A DNA stretch of 64,000 bases. Origin: Tetrapisispora phaffii CBS 4417. Taxonomy: Eukaryota; Ascomycota; Saccharomycetes; Saccharomycetales; Saccharomycetaceae. Where the stretch lies: positions 744,001-808,000 of the forward strand of contig NC_016523.1 in the NCBI RefSeq assembly GCF_000236905.1, in the 5' to 3' direction. Below the pieces are notes generated by a model. That model did no database searches, was not told the DNA's origin, and was given only the letters and a program-made list of their open reading frames with translations. The translations under genes were made by a program, and so were the position numbers. Shown here piece by piece: positions 40,729 to 51,071 of the stretch; the first letter of the stretch is position 1, and every line of letters begins with the position of its first letter.

Positions 40729-43700
40729 CTAAGTTTTATTAATACTCTTCGTTAATGTACCAATAATATAACTCTTATCTTCATTCGGTAAGTCCTGAAG
40801 AACACTTAATATGCCAGATAAACTTTCTTCATGATTTTTCTCAATTGAGTCAGTTAGGAAATTACTCATAGATAAAGTCTTCAAGGATTTTACTTTTTTC
40901 TCTACCTCATGAGTATTTGAATCAAGCCAGGTTACCACAGACCTATCGTCTTCAACATCCAAATCCAAGGGATACCAAGAGTATAATAGTTTCGTTACAT
41001 CTTTCCTTGGTGAATCGCCTAATGAACTTTCCATCGTCCTTAAAATGTATTCTTCTTGCAATTTTCTTTTAAGCCGCCAGAAGAGGAAACGACGAGAGTT
41101 AACCCAGACTAGTTCTTTCTTGATAACATTTTTAGCCAACATACGACTTGTTTTATCGTGAAGATCAAAAAATTGTGCCGCTATGTGCTTATATACAGGC
41201 ATGATCTCATTCTCTCGGTTTTGTAATCTATTGGCTAAGACACGATATCTTTCGCTTGATAGAGATCCAGTTAATAATTCATTTTGCAAACTTCTATATT
41301 GTTCATCTAATTGAGACATAGTTTTCAGTAATTTATTCCTTCGAAATTTAATGCCAACCATACCCTCTGGTTCTAAAACACTGGCTCTAGAAGTAACATC
41401 TGCATACAATTCCATATGATCAGGATTAATCGACGGTTCCATAACTACCCAAGAACCTCCTCGTAATTCACCATTTGGTGGGATATATATCATTACAGGT
41501 TGTTTATAATCGTTTAAGGAATCAACAATAAAAGAACCGTATTTTAATATTTCTCGATACATATCTTGTTGACCACCAGAAAAGCCTCGCCAGTTAGCCA
41601 AAATAATCAAGGGGAGCTGTTCACCGTAATTAAAATCATTTATGGTCTGTGCTGTTTTAAATGCTGAATTAGGATACCAAACTTGTCCAGCTTCATGAGT
41701 TATCGATTCCATTGATTTTGGATTGGCGGGATCCGCTGGAATAACCGTTTCAACTGTTCTGACATCAACGCCGATTACTCCAACGGGAATGCCTCCTAAC
41801 CGTGCTCTACCGACAACAACTCCATTCGCCCAACCTGATAAAGTTTCAAAAAACGAATCTTTATCAAACAAACCATGCTCAAATATACCTTCTAAAGTGC
41901 GACCTCTTATTAACCATCTTATATCATAGGTATCATTAGAGCTTGGGCTATACTGAACGTCTCTGTCCCAACTATCAGGCGAGTTCACAATTGGAACGGG
42001 ATTATTACGCTTTTTAGGAATATATGATAACCATTTAACTATAGATTCAACACCAGCTAAATCATCAGAAGAAACTAAATGAGAGATACCATTTTTATAC
42101 ATGATCTGAGAACCACCTATCTGGAGGTTTGAGCTATATACGTCTCTTCCCAAAACTTTGTTTATCGCGGCTGCTCCTGTTAGAATAATTGGCTTATTTT
42201 CTACTTGTATAGTTCTCTGACCCAATCTTACTAAATATGCGCCGATTCCAACGGAGCGACCGGTGACTAAAGTGATAGTAAATATATCCCTATAAGCTCT
42301 TGATGTGGTACCAGCTATTAAACCAGATCCCTTTAAAGATTCCACACCAAAATCATCTGATGAACCAATAATTGCCTTTATGATGTATCTAATCTCACCA
42401 TTTTTAGTAATTTTTTCCAGTTCAACAGTCTTTTCTTTTCCCATCCTCTTTAAGTCATTAAAACTAGATTCTGTTAAATATAAATAGTTAAAGCCCCTAG
42501 TTACATCTTCTAGATCTTTCCAATCAACATTTAATAGCGGAACAAGTTCTTCAGTAATACCTATTCTTGCACCCGAATTTGCTGAAAGATATATTCTTGG
42601 TAGACCATGTTTTAAACAATATTCAGTAACATTATTAAAAAATTTATCTTCAATAGGTCCAAAAGATCCCATTTGATAGGATAGATCGTTAGCTATAATG
42701 ACAATATATCGCCCATCTTTATACTCTGGGGTCTTCATAGAAATTTTAAAAGCTACCATACCGCATTGGTTATTTCCCGGTGCCCTATTGCTTTCCACTA
42801 AATTACCACTTGCATCTTCAATTAATTCACAGCATGTAAACATATCACTAGGGAGTGTTTGTATTGGAAAGTTCTTTTTCCAATTATTAATTACAACATG
42901 CTCGAACAGTAAGGGAAAGTCGAATACGTAAGAAGTTCCTAATCGTTGCACTTTTTGCCTTTTTTGTTGAATAGATGTTATTTGAGGATATGGGGCATAT
43001 ATGGACATCATATTCAAGGGACCAGGGTTTCCAATTGATTTGAAAATCCATTTTTTTTCACTATTCAAAATTTCTTGATAAATTTGAGAATTTGTCACAA
43101 AACCTGAAGGATTTTCAATTATAATACGGAGGTGCAAAGGAGTTGATTTATCAAATTCTCGAATAGCTATTTTTATTTCAATGTTGGTCAATTTCAATTT
43201 ATTTAAGCGAGATAAATACTTTTCAAAAAGAAAATCAAATGTCCCAGTAAGATCCTTTAAACTCAAGGTAACAATATCTGAAAAATGAAGGAAAATATGA
43301 GTTAATGTAGACTGTTCCGAACGCGTTACCTCCAAACCATCAATCATTTCATTAACAAGTTTATCAGCTTTATTTCTTAAATATGTTCTAATTGAACCGA
43401 AGTCATTTATACTTCTATCTTTTCTAATTATTCCTCTTGCGAAATATCTAATATCAGATTCTAAGGTTTTAGAAATTCCTTTAAATATGTGAAGTGTAGC
43501 ATTTCCAGTAGAAATTTGAGATATATTAAACTTAGCCATCTTTCCTATTTCTAATCCATGAACCATTGCTGGATCTGTGTTTCTAAGAGCTTTTTCTTCT
43601 TTACAATCGATACCATTAAATGTGAAATATTTTGGGTATAATTTGCCATCGTTACCAACAATAAGTGTCAATTGAGTTATATTTGACTCCTTTAACTGTT

Positions 43701-46700
43701 CTTGATGTTTTTGTAATATTGATTCAAAATAACTTGAAACATCTTCTTCGTTTCCGATATAACTAGAACTATCCACATATAACAATAAAATTCTTGCCCT
43801 TTTCTTAGAATGTCCAATAGTCCCATTAGTAGTACTCTGTTTAACATCGTTGGATTTAATATATGCTAATAATGAAGTAATTGTCGAATGAAGCTCTGTA
43901 AAGGTCTTAGAATACGTAAGAATACCCTCTATCCCAAGGAAGACATTTTTACTCAAATCATTCTCTCTTGTCGCATGAGACTCAGTAGTAAAACTACTTA
44001 TATTGGGAAACAGTTCAGTGAATTCTGGTTTTTGTTTAAAATTCCAGCTCCATATACATTCCCTTTCTATGTAATTAAACTTTAGGTCTGAAATAACAAA
44101 ATCTCTATAAGCTCTACGAATATACACATTTGCGGCTGCATTTGCTACTGGAGTGTTATCATTTACCAGAAATGGAAATAGGGAATCAAATATTGCAAAA
44201 TCGCATTCAATCAGTTCTTCCAATATTTTCAAATCTGGTTGAGGATGATCAATATTATTGAGAAATTTTGAATCCCCTAATGCCCGAGATATAACACTAC
44301 TTATCATATTTGCTTTATCTTTCAAAGAGGGCAATGAACATTGGATCAATAATTTCCTTGCAAATAACGATACTTTATTGGAATCATTGCCTAGTTTTGT
44401 AAGGTTAATCAAGGTAGGTTCAACTAACTTCGTAAATAAGGTAAATTTATGACATTGACTGTAATAGTATTTTAAAATATCCATAACCAATTCATTTTTT
44501 CGTAGAACCTTTGAGTGTGACAATACTATATTTGAAACTGTTTTCAAATTTTTTCTGTTTTCATCACGTAATTTTAAGATAACATGCTCCTCCTGTACCT
44601 TATCCCCTATGAACAGCCTCTCTGTATCATAATATTTCCCTAAAAGCTTAATAATTACGGAATATTCATGCTCCTTAATACCGTTCAAATAACTTTCCGT
44701 AATATCATATAATGGTTCCAATATCTGTTTCATAGAAGAATCAGAATTCTTCTCATTTATCGCATCTTCTAACTTCTTCCTTAATTCGACTGCTGGAAAG
44801 GAAGAATCCATTTTGGAATACGTAGTCACAATCTGTTGCATCTGGATATCTAAAATTTTTGGTATTTTAGGATGAAGACCGGATAATTGTAATTGCCATT
44901 CTGAATATGGGAGAGCAGGATTTCGTAGAACCTCCAGTAGCTCTTCTAATATAGCTTTAGATGAGTCTTGAGTATCATAACCATACAATAAATTATTCAA
45001 CTTATAGTATAAATATTGAAACCGGTGTGCAAGTTTAGTACCTTCAATAACTGCAGTTCCAAAATTAGGAAATCTACCTTTAAACAGTAAAGTAGGATTT
45101 GCCATTTTAACATCATCCAATGTTAATGTCGCGACTAACTCACCTTTAGAAATAGTAGATCCAGGGCTTTTTAAAATGTGAATTGTCCCAGCTGCTGGTG
45201 CCAGTAATGGCATTTGCATTTTCATTATTTCAACTTCTGCATACGGCTCGTCAACATTTATATGTGCGCCATTTTCAACCAAATACTTTACTAACTTACC
45301 AGGGGAAGGTGTTCTCAACTGTGTTGGATCATTTTCCTCCTTTATTATGGTTGTCATAGAATCAATGGTCAATCGTATAGAATCGACTTCATTTTTCCAA
45401 TATATAGTATGCGACTTCCCACCAAGGGAAATCAACAGACCACCATCTGATAATTCACGAACTCTAAGTTCACACTTGGAATTATTTAATTCTAAAATGT
45501 AAGTGTCTACAGAAGATTTGGTAACTGTAAATTTGTATTTGAAATCATTATGCAAAAATTCAATTTGAAATTCGGTTAGCATGGTGTTTTCTGGTTGAAC
45601 TATACCTCTTCTTAAGGATTCTGTATATTGTTCATGATTTACTTTTGAAGCAATATGGGCTTTAGTTGCAGCAGCACATAGAGCAGCTAAAATGGGCTCA
45701 GGTTTTTTGGAAGTAATTTTTTGTGATATTAAATCATCCAACCACCCAGTTGAAATTTTATTATCCTCGAAGTCTTCAGATTCCAATAATTTAATTAGAT
45801 ATTCGACTGTCGTTTTAAATTCACCTCGAAGCGATAATTCCTTTAAAGATACTATAAGTCTTTTTCTAGCCTGCTGTCTATTTTCTCCAAAGGCAAAAAT
45901 ATGACCGAATTGTGAATCAGAGTAAGAGTGTATTTTACCTTTGTTTGCGACAGAAAAATATCCCCAAACATTAAATGATGAACGGAAATTCAATTCTTCC
46001 AGTAATCCACCAGAGGGTTTAAATCCTTGATCTGGATCCTCTGCAGTAATTCTGCATGATATACAATGTCCTTTTGGTTTTGGTTTTAAATGATTCTCAG
46101 TTAAAGTTTTCGAAGGTAACGAAAAGTCTATTACGGAATTTGACTCGGCATCATAGCCATATAAATGTCTTATATCTCCAATTCTATGCATAGGAATGCC
46201 CATGGCTATTTGTAATTGAGCAGCTGGAAGGTTTACCCCTGTTATCATTTCAGTTGTAGGATGTTCAACTTGTAATCTCGGATTTAATTCCAAAAAATAA
46301 GCTTGATCTTCTTTTGAAGAATACAAATATTCAACTGTCCCTGCTGAAACGTACCCTACCAACTTACCTAATCTAATAGCTGCTTCCGCCATCTTCTCAA
46401 ATTTAGCCTGACTAGCAATTGTAATTGGAGCCTCTTCAATAATTTTTTGATGTCTTCTTTGAACGGAACAGTCGCGACCAAACAAAGTAATATTAGTACC
46501 ATACTGATCTGCTAATAATTGAACTTCTAAATGTCTAACATCTTCGGCCAATTTCATAATGAACATGGGCGAACCTGGAATTTCATTTACGGCCTGATGA
46601 TATAATCGTATAAAATCCTCTTCTTTTCGTACTTGTCTGATACCTTTACCGCCACCACCTTCTGAAGCTTTAATCATTACAGGGAAGCCAATTTTTTTTG

Positions 46701-47682
46701 CCTGTATTAAACCATCCTCAGGTGAAGAGCAACAGGCTTTAAAGTATAAGTCTTTCTCTACAGATACCAGACCACTTTTTGAATCAACTTTTACAGAGTC
46801 AATGTCAGAACCAGACCATGGAAAACATGGTACTTTTGCATGTTGTGCAACAATTAAACTCGATACTTTATCACCGATATTTCTAATTGCACTACTTGGT
46901 GGACCAATAAACACTATTTTCCTTCTTGATTGTGCTAATTTTTCTGGCAGATGTTGATTTTCAGAGGCATGACCCCACCCAGCCCAAACTGCATCGACAT
47001 TGAATCTTTCTGCTATATCCACTATCAAATCTACATTCGCATAGTTATGATTATTGGTTCCACCAGGTACTTCTACATATTGATCTGCCATCCTGATATA
47101 CTCAGAATTCGCATCTAAATCTTCAGGTGTAGCCATCACAACAAATCTGAAAGCTTTCTCTTCTCCAAATGTTTCATAAGCCCATTTCCTTATGGATCTT
47201 ATCATCTTAACTGCTGCTATACCATTGTTGGCAATCAATATTTTAGAAATCACCGTGTGACCTCCTCGAATTTTTATAAAGTCTCTTAACTGAGAAGAAT
47301 TAGCTCTTTCTATTGTATTTTGACCAATAAAATGAGGTGGCAATCTTCTATGCTTAACTGAATAGTTTGTAATGAATTTAGGATCGTTCAACTCCTTGAA
47401 TGATTTCGATCGTATCTTCGGCAATGCTTTCTTTAAATGTTTTCTTGAACTTGAAAACCATCTACAGCATTTATTAAAATGAAATCTTTTAAAATTTCTA
47501 TTATAATATTTATTCTCGATAGTATAATTTCCAAATGTCTTCAACTTATGTTGATATCTATAACGTGAACTCCAAACATTTTGAACTGTGTAATATCGTG
47601 CCTGTTTCGAACAACTTCGTGATAAAACTGATGTCAATGCTTTTGAATGATTAGATATATTATTTCTGCTCATGAGTTCCAT
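40729..47682 (-). CDS. HFA1: acetyl-CoA carboxylase with mitochondrial presequence (HFA1-type)
   Basis: The 2317-residue multidomain enzyme makes malonyl-CoA. It has biotin carboxylase (about 140-650; GHASENQHLPEKL, GGGGKGIRQV, ELNPRLQVEHP) and a biotinyl domain with the biotin lysine in EIMKMQM (K821). A long central region and carboxyltransferase (about 1500-2200; NSGARIGITEEL, GSGLIAGTTSRAY, LANWRGFSGGQQDM) follow. The open frame begins at TTG; I use the ATG at 47682 (MELMSRNN). The first 90 residues are rich in R, K, S, Y and N with almost no acidic residues and a RWF-SSS cleavage-like site. The next Met lies inside the enzyme core, so no cytosolic form can start in between. The Ser site phosphorylated by Snf1 in Acc1 (RAVSVSD context) is not recognisable. 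All this matches mitochondrial Hfa1 rather than Acc1. Confidence 0.88.
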   Translation of the reverse strand: MELMSRNNISNHSKALTSVLSRSCSKQARYYTVQNVWSSRYRYQHKLKTFGNYTIENKYYNRNFKRFHFNKCCRWFSSSRKHLKKALPKIRSKSFKELNDPKFITNYSVKHRRLPPHFIGQNTIERANSSQLRDFIKIRGGHTVISKILIANNGIAAVKMIRSIRKWAYETFGEEKAFRFVVMATPEDLDANSEYIRMADQYVEVPGGTNNHNYANVDLIVDIAERFNVDAVWAGWGHASENQHLPEKLAQSRRKIVFIGPPSSAIRNIGDKVSSLIVAQHAKVPCFPWSGSDIDSVKVDSKSGLVSVEKDLYFKACCSSPEDGLIQAKKIGFPVMIKASEGGGGKGIRQVRKEEDFIRLYHQAVNEIPGSPMFIMKLAEDVRHLEVQLLADQYGTNITLFGRDCSVQRRHQKIIEEAPITIASQAKFEKMAEAAIRLGKLVGYVSAGTVEYLYSSKEDQAYFLELNPRLQVEHPTTEMITGVNLPAAQLQIAMGIPMHRIGDIRHLYGYDAESNSVIDFSLPSKTLTENHLKPKPKGHCISCRITAEDPDQGFKPSGGLLEELNFRSSFNVWGYFSVANKGKIHSYSDSQFGHIFAFGENRQQARKRLIVSLKELSLRGEFKTTVEYLIKLLESEDFEDNKISTGWLDDLISQKITSKKPEPILAALCAAATKAHIASKVNHEQYTESLRRGIVQPENTMLTEFQIEFLHNDFKYKFTVTKSSVDTYILELNNSKCELRVRELSDGGLLISLGGKSHTIYWKNEVDSIRLTIDSMTTIIKEENDPTQLRTPSPGKLVKYLVENGAHINVDEPYAEVEIMKMQMPLLAPAAGTIHILKSPGSTISKGELVATLTLDDVKMANPTLLFKGRFPNFGTAVIEGTKLAHRFQYLYYKLNNLLYGYDTQDSSKAILEELLEVLRNPALPYSEWQLQLSGLHPKIPKILDIQMQQIVTTYSKMDSSFPAVELRKKLEDAINEKNSDSSMKQILEPLYDITESYLNGIKEHEYSVIIKLLGKYYDTERLFIGDKVQEEHVILKLRDENRKNLKTVSNIVLSHSKVLRKNELVMDILKYYYSQCHKFTLFTKLVEPTLINLTKLGNDSNKVSLFARKLLIQCSLPSLKDKANMISSVISRALGDSKFLNNIDHPQPDLKILEELIECDFAIFDSLFPFLVNDNTPVANAAANVYIRRAYRDFVISDLKFNYIERECIWSWNFKQKPEFTELFPNISSFTTESHATRENDLSKNVFLGIEGILTYSKTFTELHSTITSLLAYIKSNDVKQSTTNGTIGHSKKRARILLLYVDSSSYIGNEEDVSSYFESILQKHQEQLKESNITQLTLIVGNDGKLYPKYFTFNGIDCKEEKALRNTDPAMVHGLEIGKMAKFNISQISTGNATLHIFKGISKTLESDIRYFARGIIRKDRSINDFGSIRTYLRNKADKLVNEMIDGLEVTRSEQSTLTHIFLHFSDIVTLSLKDLTGTFDFLFEKYLSRLNKLKLTNIEIKIAIREFDKSTPLHLRIIIENPSGFVTNSQIYQEILNSEKKWIFKSIGNPGPLNMMSIYAPYPQITSIQQKRQKVQRLGTSYVFDFPLLFEHVVINNWKKNFPIQTLPSDMFTCCELIEDASGNLVESNRAPGNNQCGMVAFKISMKTPEYKDGRYIVIIANDLSYQMGSFGPIEDKFFNNVTEYCLKHGLPRIYLSANSGARIGITEELVPLLNVDWKDLEDVTRGFNYLYLTESSFNDLKRMGKEKTVELEKITKNGEIRYIIKAIIGSSDDFGVESLKGSGLIAGTTSRAYRDIFTITLVTGRSVGIGAYLVRLGQRTIQVENKPIILTGAAAINKVLGRDVYSSNLQIGGSQIMYKNGISHLVSSDDLAGVESIVKWLSYIPKKRNNPVPIVNSPDSWDRDVQYSPSSNDTYDIRWLIRGRTLEGIFEHGLFDKDSFFETLSGWANGVVVGRARLGGIPVGVIGVDVRTVETVIPADPANPKSMESITHEAGQVWYPNSAFKTAQTINDFNYGEQLPLIILANWRGFSGGQQDMYREILKYGSFIVDSLNDYKQPVMIYIPPNGELRGGSWVVMEPSINPDHMELYADVTSRASVLEPEGMVGIKFRRNKLLKTMSQLDEQYRSLQNELLTGSLSSERYRVLANRLQNRENEIMPVYKHIAAQFFDLHDKTSRMLAKNVIKKELVWVNSRRFLFWRLKRKLQEEYILRTMESSLGDSPRKDVTKLLYSWYPLDLDVEDDRSVVTWLDSNTHEVEKKVKSLKTLSMSNFLTDSIEKNHEESLSGILSVLQDLPNEDKSYIIGTLTKSINKT

Positions 47683-48114
47683 TAAATTATGATGCAATTG
47701 AGCTGTTTTCCTATAAATTGAACATCTATTATCTACTTCTAATTAATTTTTTGATAGTTGTAAATGCTGAAAATATGATCTGTAATTATTGTATTGTAGA
47801 AATCTGAATAGCAATCTTGTAAAAGTTAATGCTTAAGAGTGTTGTACCTATAGATAAAGCATAATGTAAATATACACAATCTATAATATATTATTTTATC
47901 ATGGTTCCTTAAACAACAACTTATCTAGCTATTTACTATTTTCTTATTTTGAAACTGTTATATTATGCGATGAGGTGATCGCACATTTAAGAAGACAAAT
48001 TTAAAATACTCTTATCAGACTAGGATTAGCGACTAAAACATTTAAATATAGCATGAGTATATATATATATATACATATACGTAAGTGACAAAGGAGGATA
48101 TAAATTGAATATTA
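47683..48114. promoter_or_regulatory. carboxylase promoter and RRT12 3' region
   Basis: This 432-bp AT-rich spacer lies between two minus-strand genes. The carboxylase frame stays open about 20 codons upstream of its ATG with no other ATG, reminiscent of the non-AUG upstream start of S. cerevisiae HFA1. A TATATA run (about 48058-48072) is near RRT12. Confidence 0.5.
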
Positions 48115-49938
48115 TCAAGATATCCACAGTACATCAAGATAAAGATTTTCTGAATCTTCAAAGACGTTCTTGACTGGCTTATAGCTCCTCATATACTTAG
48201 CTAGCTCATGAATTTTGATTGATGGATACTTAAATCTTCCTATCTTATGAAACTTGTCAAAAAATTTCCTTCTAGAATGTGATAACGGAGGTTTATAGTA
48301 ACTTGAATCTTCGTCGCTGCTTGTGTCCTCCTCCTCCTCATTTGATGATTTATCGCCATTATTTGAAGATCCATCATGGAAACCATCTTTGTCGGGAGTA
48401 TTTTCAACATCAGTGTCATCATCATCATTCAATGGTTCATTTGAATAATCAGGGTCATGTTCTTCGAAATTGTCATCGTCTTCTTCTGTCTTAGTCTCAT
48501 TAGCACTATCATCTATGTCTTCAATTGTATCATATTCTTTTGATTCGTCCGTTTCTTCTCTTTGTCTAATATTTTCTTTATTCACGTTTATGACTTCTTC
48601 AATACCATTATATATGACTCTATTAGGTGTACCATATTTGAAGAATAAAGTTAACTTACTAAATATACTTTTTGAAGAATCATCTATCAGCTTCTGTTTA
48701 ATTTCATCGCATTTATAACCCTTTTCCATCAATATTGCGACCAAACCTGCCACTATTGGCGAAGCCATTGATGTTCCAGAATGGATTACACCGTTTTCTA
48801 ACATTCGATTCGACAATGACTTAATCCTAACACCTGGCGCAAAGATATCGACACATTGTCCCCAATTTGAAAACACAGCAATTGTATCTGTTCTATCATC
48901 CATGGCCCCTACAGTGATTGCAAAATTTGATGAGGCTGGCGATGTCCAACAGGCGCTAAAATTGTTATTACCTGCTGCAACAACTGGTGTTATCCCACTT
49001 AGGAACGCTTCTTTAATTGCTTCATTGATTATTGGATTCCTGATTGTTCCCAATGACATATTGATCACACAGTTTTTCCCCATTGGTTGCTGTTTCAGTT
49101 TACAGTTGTTCACGGCAAATTCAATTCCTTCTAGTACTGATGTTAAATTACCGAAACCTTTTTGGTCCAATACCTTCACGTCAAACAATGTGACATTCTT
49201 TGCTACGCCGAACGTTTTGGATCCAATCAAACCTGCCACATGCGTCCCATGTCCGTTGTAATCCCCTTTTCCTTCACCAATAAAGTCTCCACCAAAATGT
49301 ACTCGATTACCAAACTCCTTGTGTTCTTTGTAAACCCCAGTGTCAATTATATAGACTACAGAATTAGTCCCTTGATAATATCTGTCGTAATAGTAATGGA
49401 TGAACTCTTTAAACTCCTTCTCATCTTTCACATTGTATGGGAGCTGGTGGCGCGAGGAGAGTTTCCCTAGATGTCTTGGGGCCCCAAACTGTATATCCAC
49501 ACCTTTATATTCGTCGTCATCTTGATCTTCACTATCGTCGTCATCTTGCCAGACAGTTTCCTCTACCATATCAGTGTCATTGTGATTATCATTGTCGGCG
49601 CCCTGATGTTCTGCATCCCCGTAAAGCTCAACTTTAATATTTGGTGTTATGTCTTGAACAAAGGGATGCTTTCTTAATCTCTCCATCAAGTCCAGGGAAA
49701 TTCTCTTATCCGTCGAATCATCCACTATGAAGCATTTGAAATTACCGAATTCGATTACTTTCTTGATCTGGTGGCCGTTGTCGAGGATGAAGTCGGAGAC
49801 TTTTCTGTTAGGCAGATTGAAGACATCTGAGTTCATAAATTTAGTGATGCTGTAATTATTTTTTAGTCTGATAATGTACTCCTTTGCGACCACGACATTG
49901 ATCAGAATACACAACCAAAGATACCGTTCTAGATGCAT
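48115..49938 (-). CDS. RRT12: secretory subtilisin-like protease RRT12
   Basis: The ATG at 49938 (MHLERYLWLCILINVVVAKEY) opens with a signal peptide and gives 607 residues. The frame extends 30 codons further up but through the TATA-like repeats. An I9-type propeptide (about 20-105) and an acidic linker lead to GAPRHLGKLSSRHQLPYNV, diagnostic of fungal subtilases. The triad is D199 (YIIDTGVY), H230 (NGHGTHVAG) and S390 (SGTSMASP), with oxyanion N324 (AAGNNN); it should be active. Similarity and the nearby IMG1 (YCR045C-YCR046C) indicate Rrt12, a subtilase of spore-wall dityrosine formation. A long acidic tail (about 455-575, with runs of D/E/S) makes it larger than yeast Rrt12 (491). Confidence 0.88.
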   Translation of the reverse strand: MHLERYLWLCILINVVVAKEYIIRLKNNYSITKFMNSDVFNLPNRKVSDFILDNGHQIKKVIEFGNFKCFIVDDSTDKRISLDLMERLRKHPFVQDITPNIKVELYGDAEHQGADNDNHNDTDMVEETVWQDDDDSEDQDDDEYKGVDIQFGAPRHLGKLSSRHQLPYNVKDEKEFKEFIHYYYDRYYQGTNSVVYIIDTGVYKEHKEFGNRVHFGGDFIGEGKGDYNGHGTHVAGLIGSKTFGVAKNVTLFDVKVLDQKGFGNLTSVLEGIEFAVNNCKLKQQPMGKNCVINMSLGTIRNPIINEAIKEAFLSGITPVVAAGNNNFSACWTSPASSNFAITVGAMDDRTDTIAVFSNWGQCVDIFAPGVRIKSLSNRMLENGVIHSGTSMASPIVAGLVAILMEKGYKCDEIKQKLIDDSSKSIFSKLTLFFKYGTPNRVIYNGIEEVINVNKENIRQREETDESKEYDTIEDIDDSANETKTEEDDDNFEEHDPDYSNEPLNDDDDTDVENTPDKDGFHDGSSNNGDKSSNEEEEDTSSDEDSSYYKPPLSHSRRKFFDKFHKIGRFKYPSIKIHELAKYMRSYKPVKNVFEDSENLYLDVLWIS

Positions 49939-51071
49939 GTTAGGTGAGTGGTTTCGATCGGATATGTGCAACCGTTTACAAATACGGACGTATATATACA
50001 ACACACACATGCATACATACACATACATATATATATCTGTGTGTTTTGTATTGCCGACTATATTGGCTATTGTGTCACTTAACCATTGTCACACTGTCAC
50101 ACTGTGACGCTGTGACGCTGTGACGCTGTGACACAGTTGCGATGGTTGCAACCCTAAAAACAAGCCCACAGCCACCCGGCTCACGCCCCAACAACTGCAG
50201 ATAGCGCCCATTCAGCCTGCGTCTGCGCAGGGTTCTCTGCCACCAACCCAATCGGGGCGCCTGCGCGTCGCTCGTGCTCCGCGATCCCCACGCCCTGCGC
50301 GACGCGTCTGGCACGCATTTCAAGAGAGCATCCCGCAAGCAGACCCTCCACGCAAAACCATTGCTCGCGCGCCTGTCTCACAGACAACAACGCGGTTACC
50401 AGTCGCTGCGCAACCATAACAGAAGCCGAGAACACCGGCGCAGAACACAGGCGCTGCGCCAAAAACACGCAAGCTCTTCTTCCCACAAAGGGCCCGTACC
50501 ACGTACAGGATCCCTGGCGAACAACTACCAATTAGCCGCATTCCTGGTTCGGAGGCCAAAGGAATGTGACGCAACTTTGCACGACACAGTCTGAGCAATT
50601 GAGCAAATTTTTCAATGTATTACCACGCCTAATGTACTCATCTCGCAGGTTTCGAAAGATAATTAACTCGCAATACAACAAATTAATGGTAAGGTAATTT
50701 CGAAATTTCGAAAGTTTGAGATGTTTATACTTACGGACGATACTGACTATCTACTATTCTGTACCAGCTATTACATGACATACCCATTCATTGATTCGTA
50801 TATATATGTGTGCATTCTGCCAATGAATCAATGAAGTTTTCCAATACATCATCGTTTGGATGGTTCTATTATTGCAACCATTTCTCTGCTTGAGTTCATC
50901 TCTTTATCTTTTATATAAATAACTGCTAATCAATTGATAAAATTTCAGTGGTTGCATAGTTAGGTATAGCTTATACATATATAGATATATATTTGAAATT
51001 TTGTTGTTTTATTATAGTACACTGCTGATAATAAACGACTGGAAAAAAAATTCAGAACAACACAACACAAT
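49939..51071. promoter_or_regulatory. divergent RRT12/RCF2 region with GC-rich island
   Basis: This 1.13-kb divergent region has TATA-like ATACATAC repeats near RRT12 (49990-50035), an 8-bp tandem/inverted array (50088-50133), and a markedly GC-rich block (about 50150-50600; 39 of 60 bases are G/C in 50161-50220). An AT-rich stretch follows up to RCF2. Open frames in the GC block occur in several frames of both strands and look like absence of stops, not genes. No tRNA fold was found. Confidence 0.55.
50088..50133. repeat. 8-bp repeat array GTCACACT x2 / CTGTGACG x3.5
   Basis: Two GTCACACT units (50088-50103) overlap into four CTGTGAC-G/A units (50102-50133). TGTGAC is the reverse complement of GTCACA, so the array is both tandem and self-complementary and can fold. 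Confidence 0.85.

Noticed and set aside
48902..49261. 119-codon frame antisense to RRT12
   Set aside because: It is a shadow of the conserved subtilase domain on the other strand.
50075..50598. Four overlapping open frames of 87-116 codons on both strands in the GC-rich block
   Set aside because: All frames are open because stop codons are rare at high GC; composition is R/A/C-rich without domain features.
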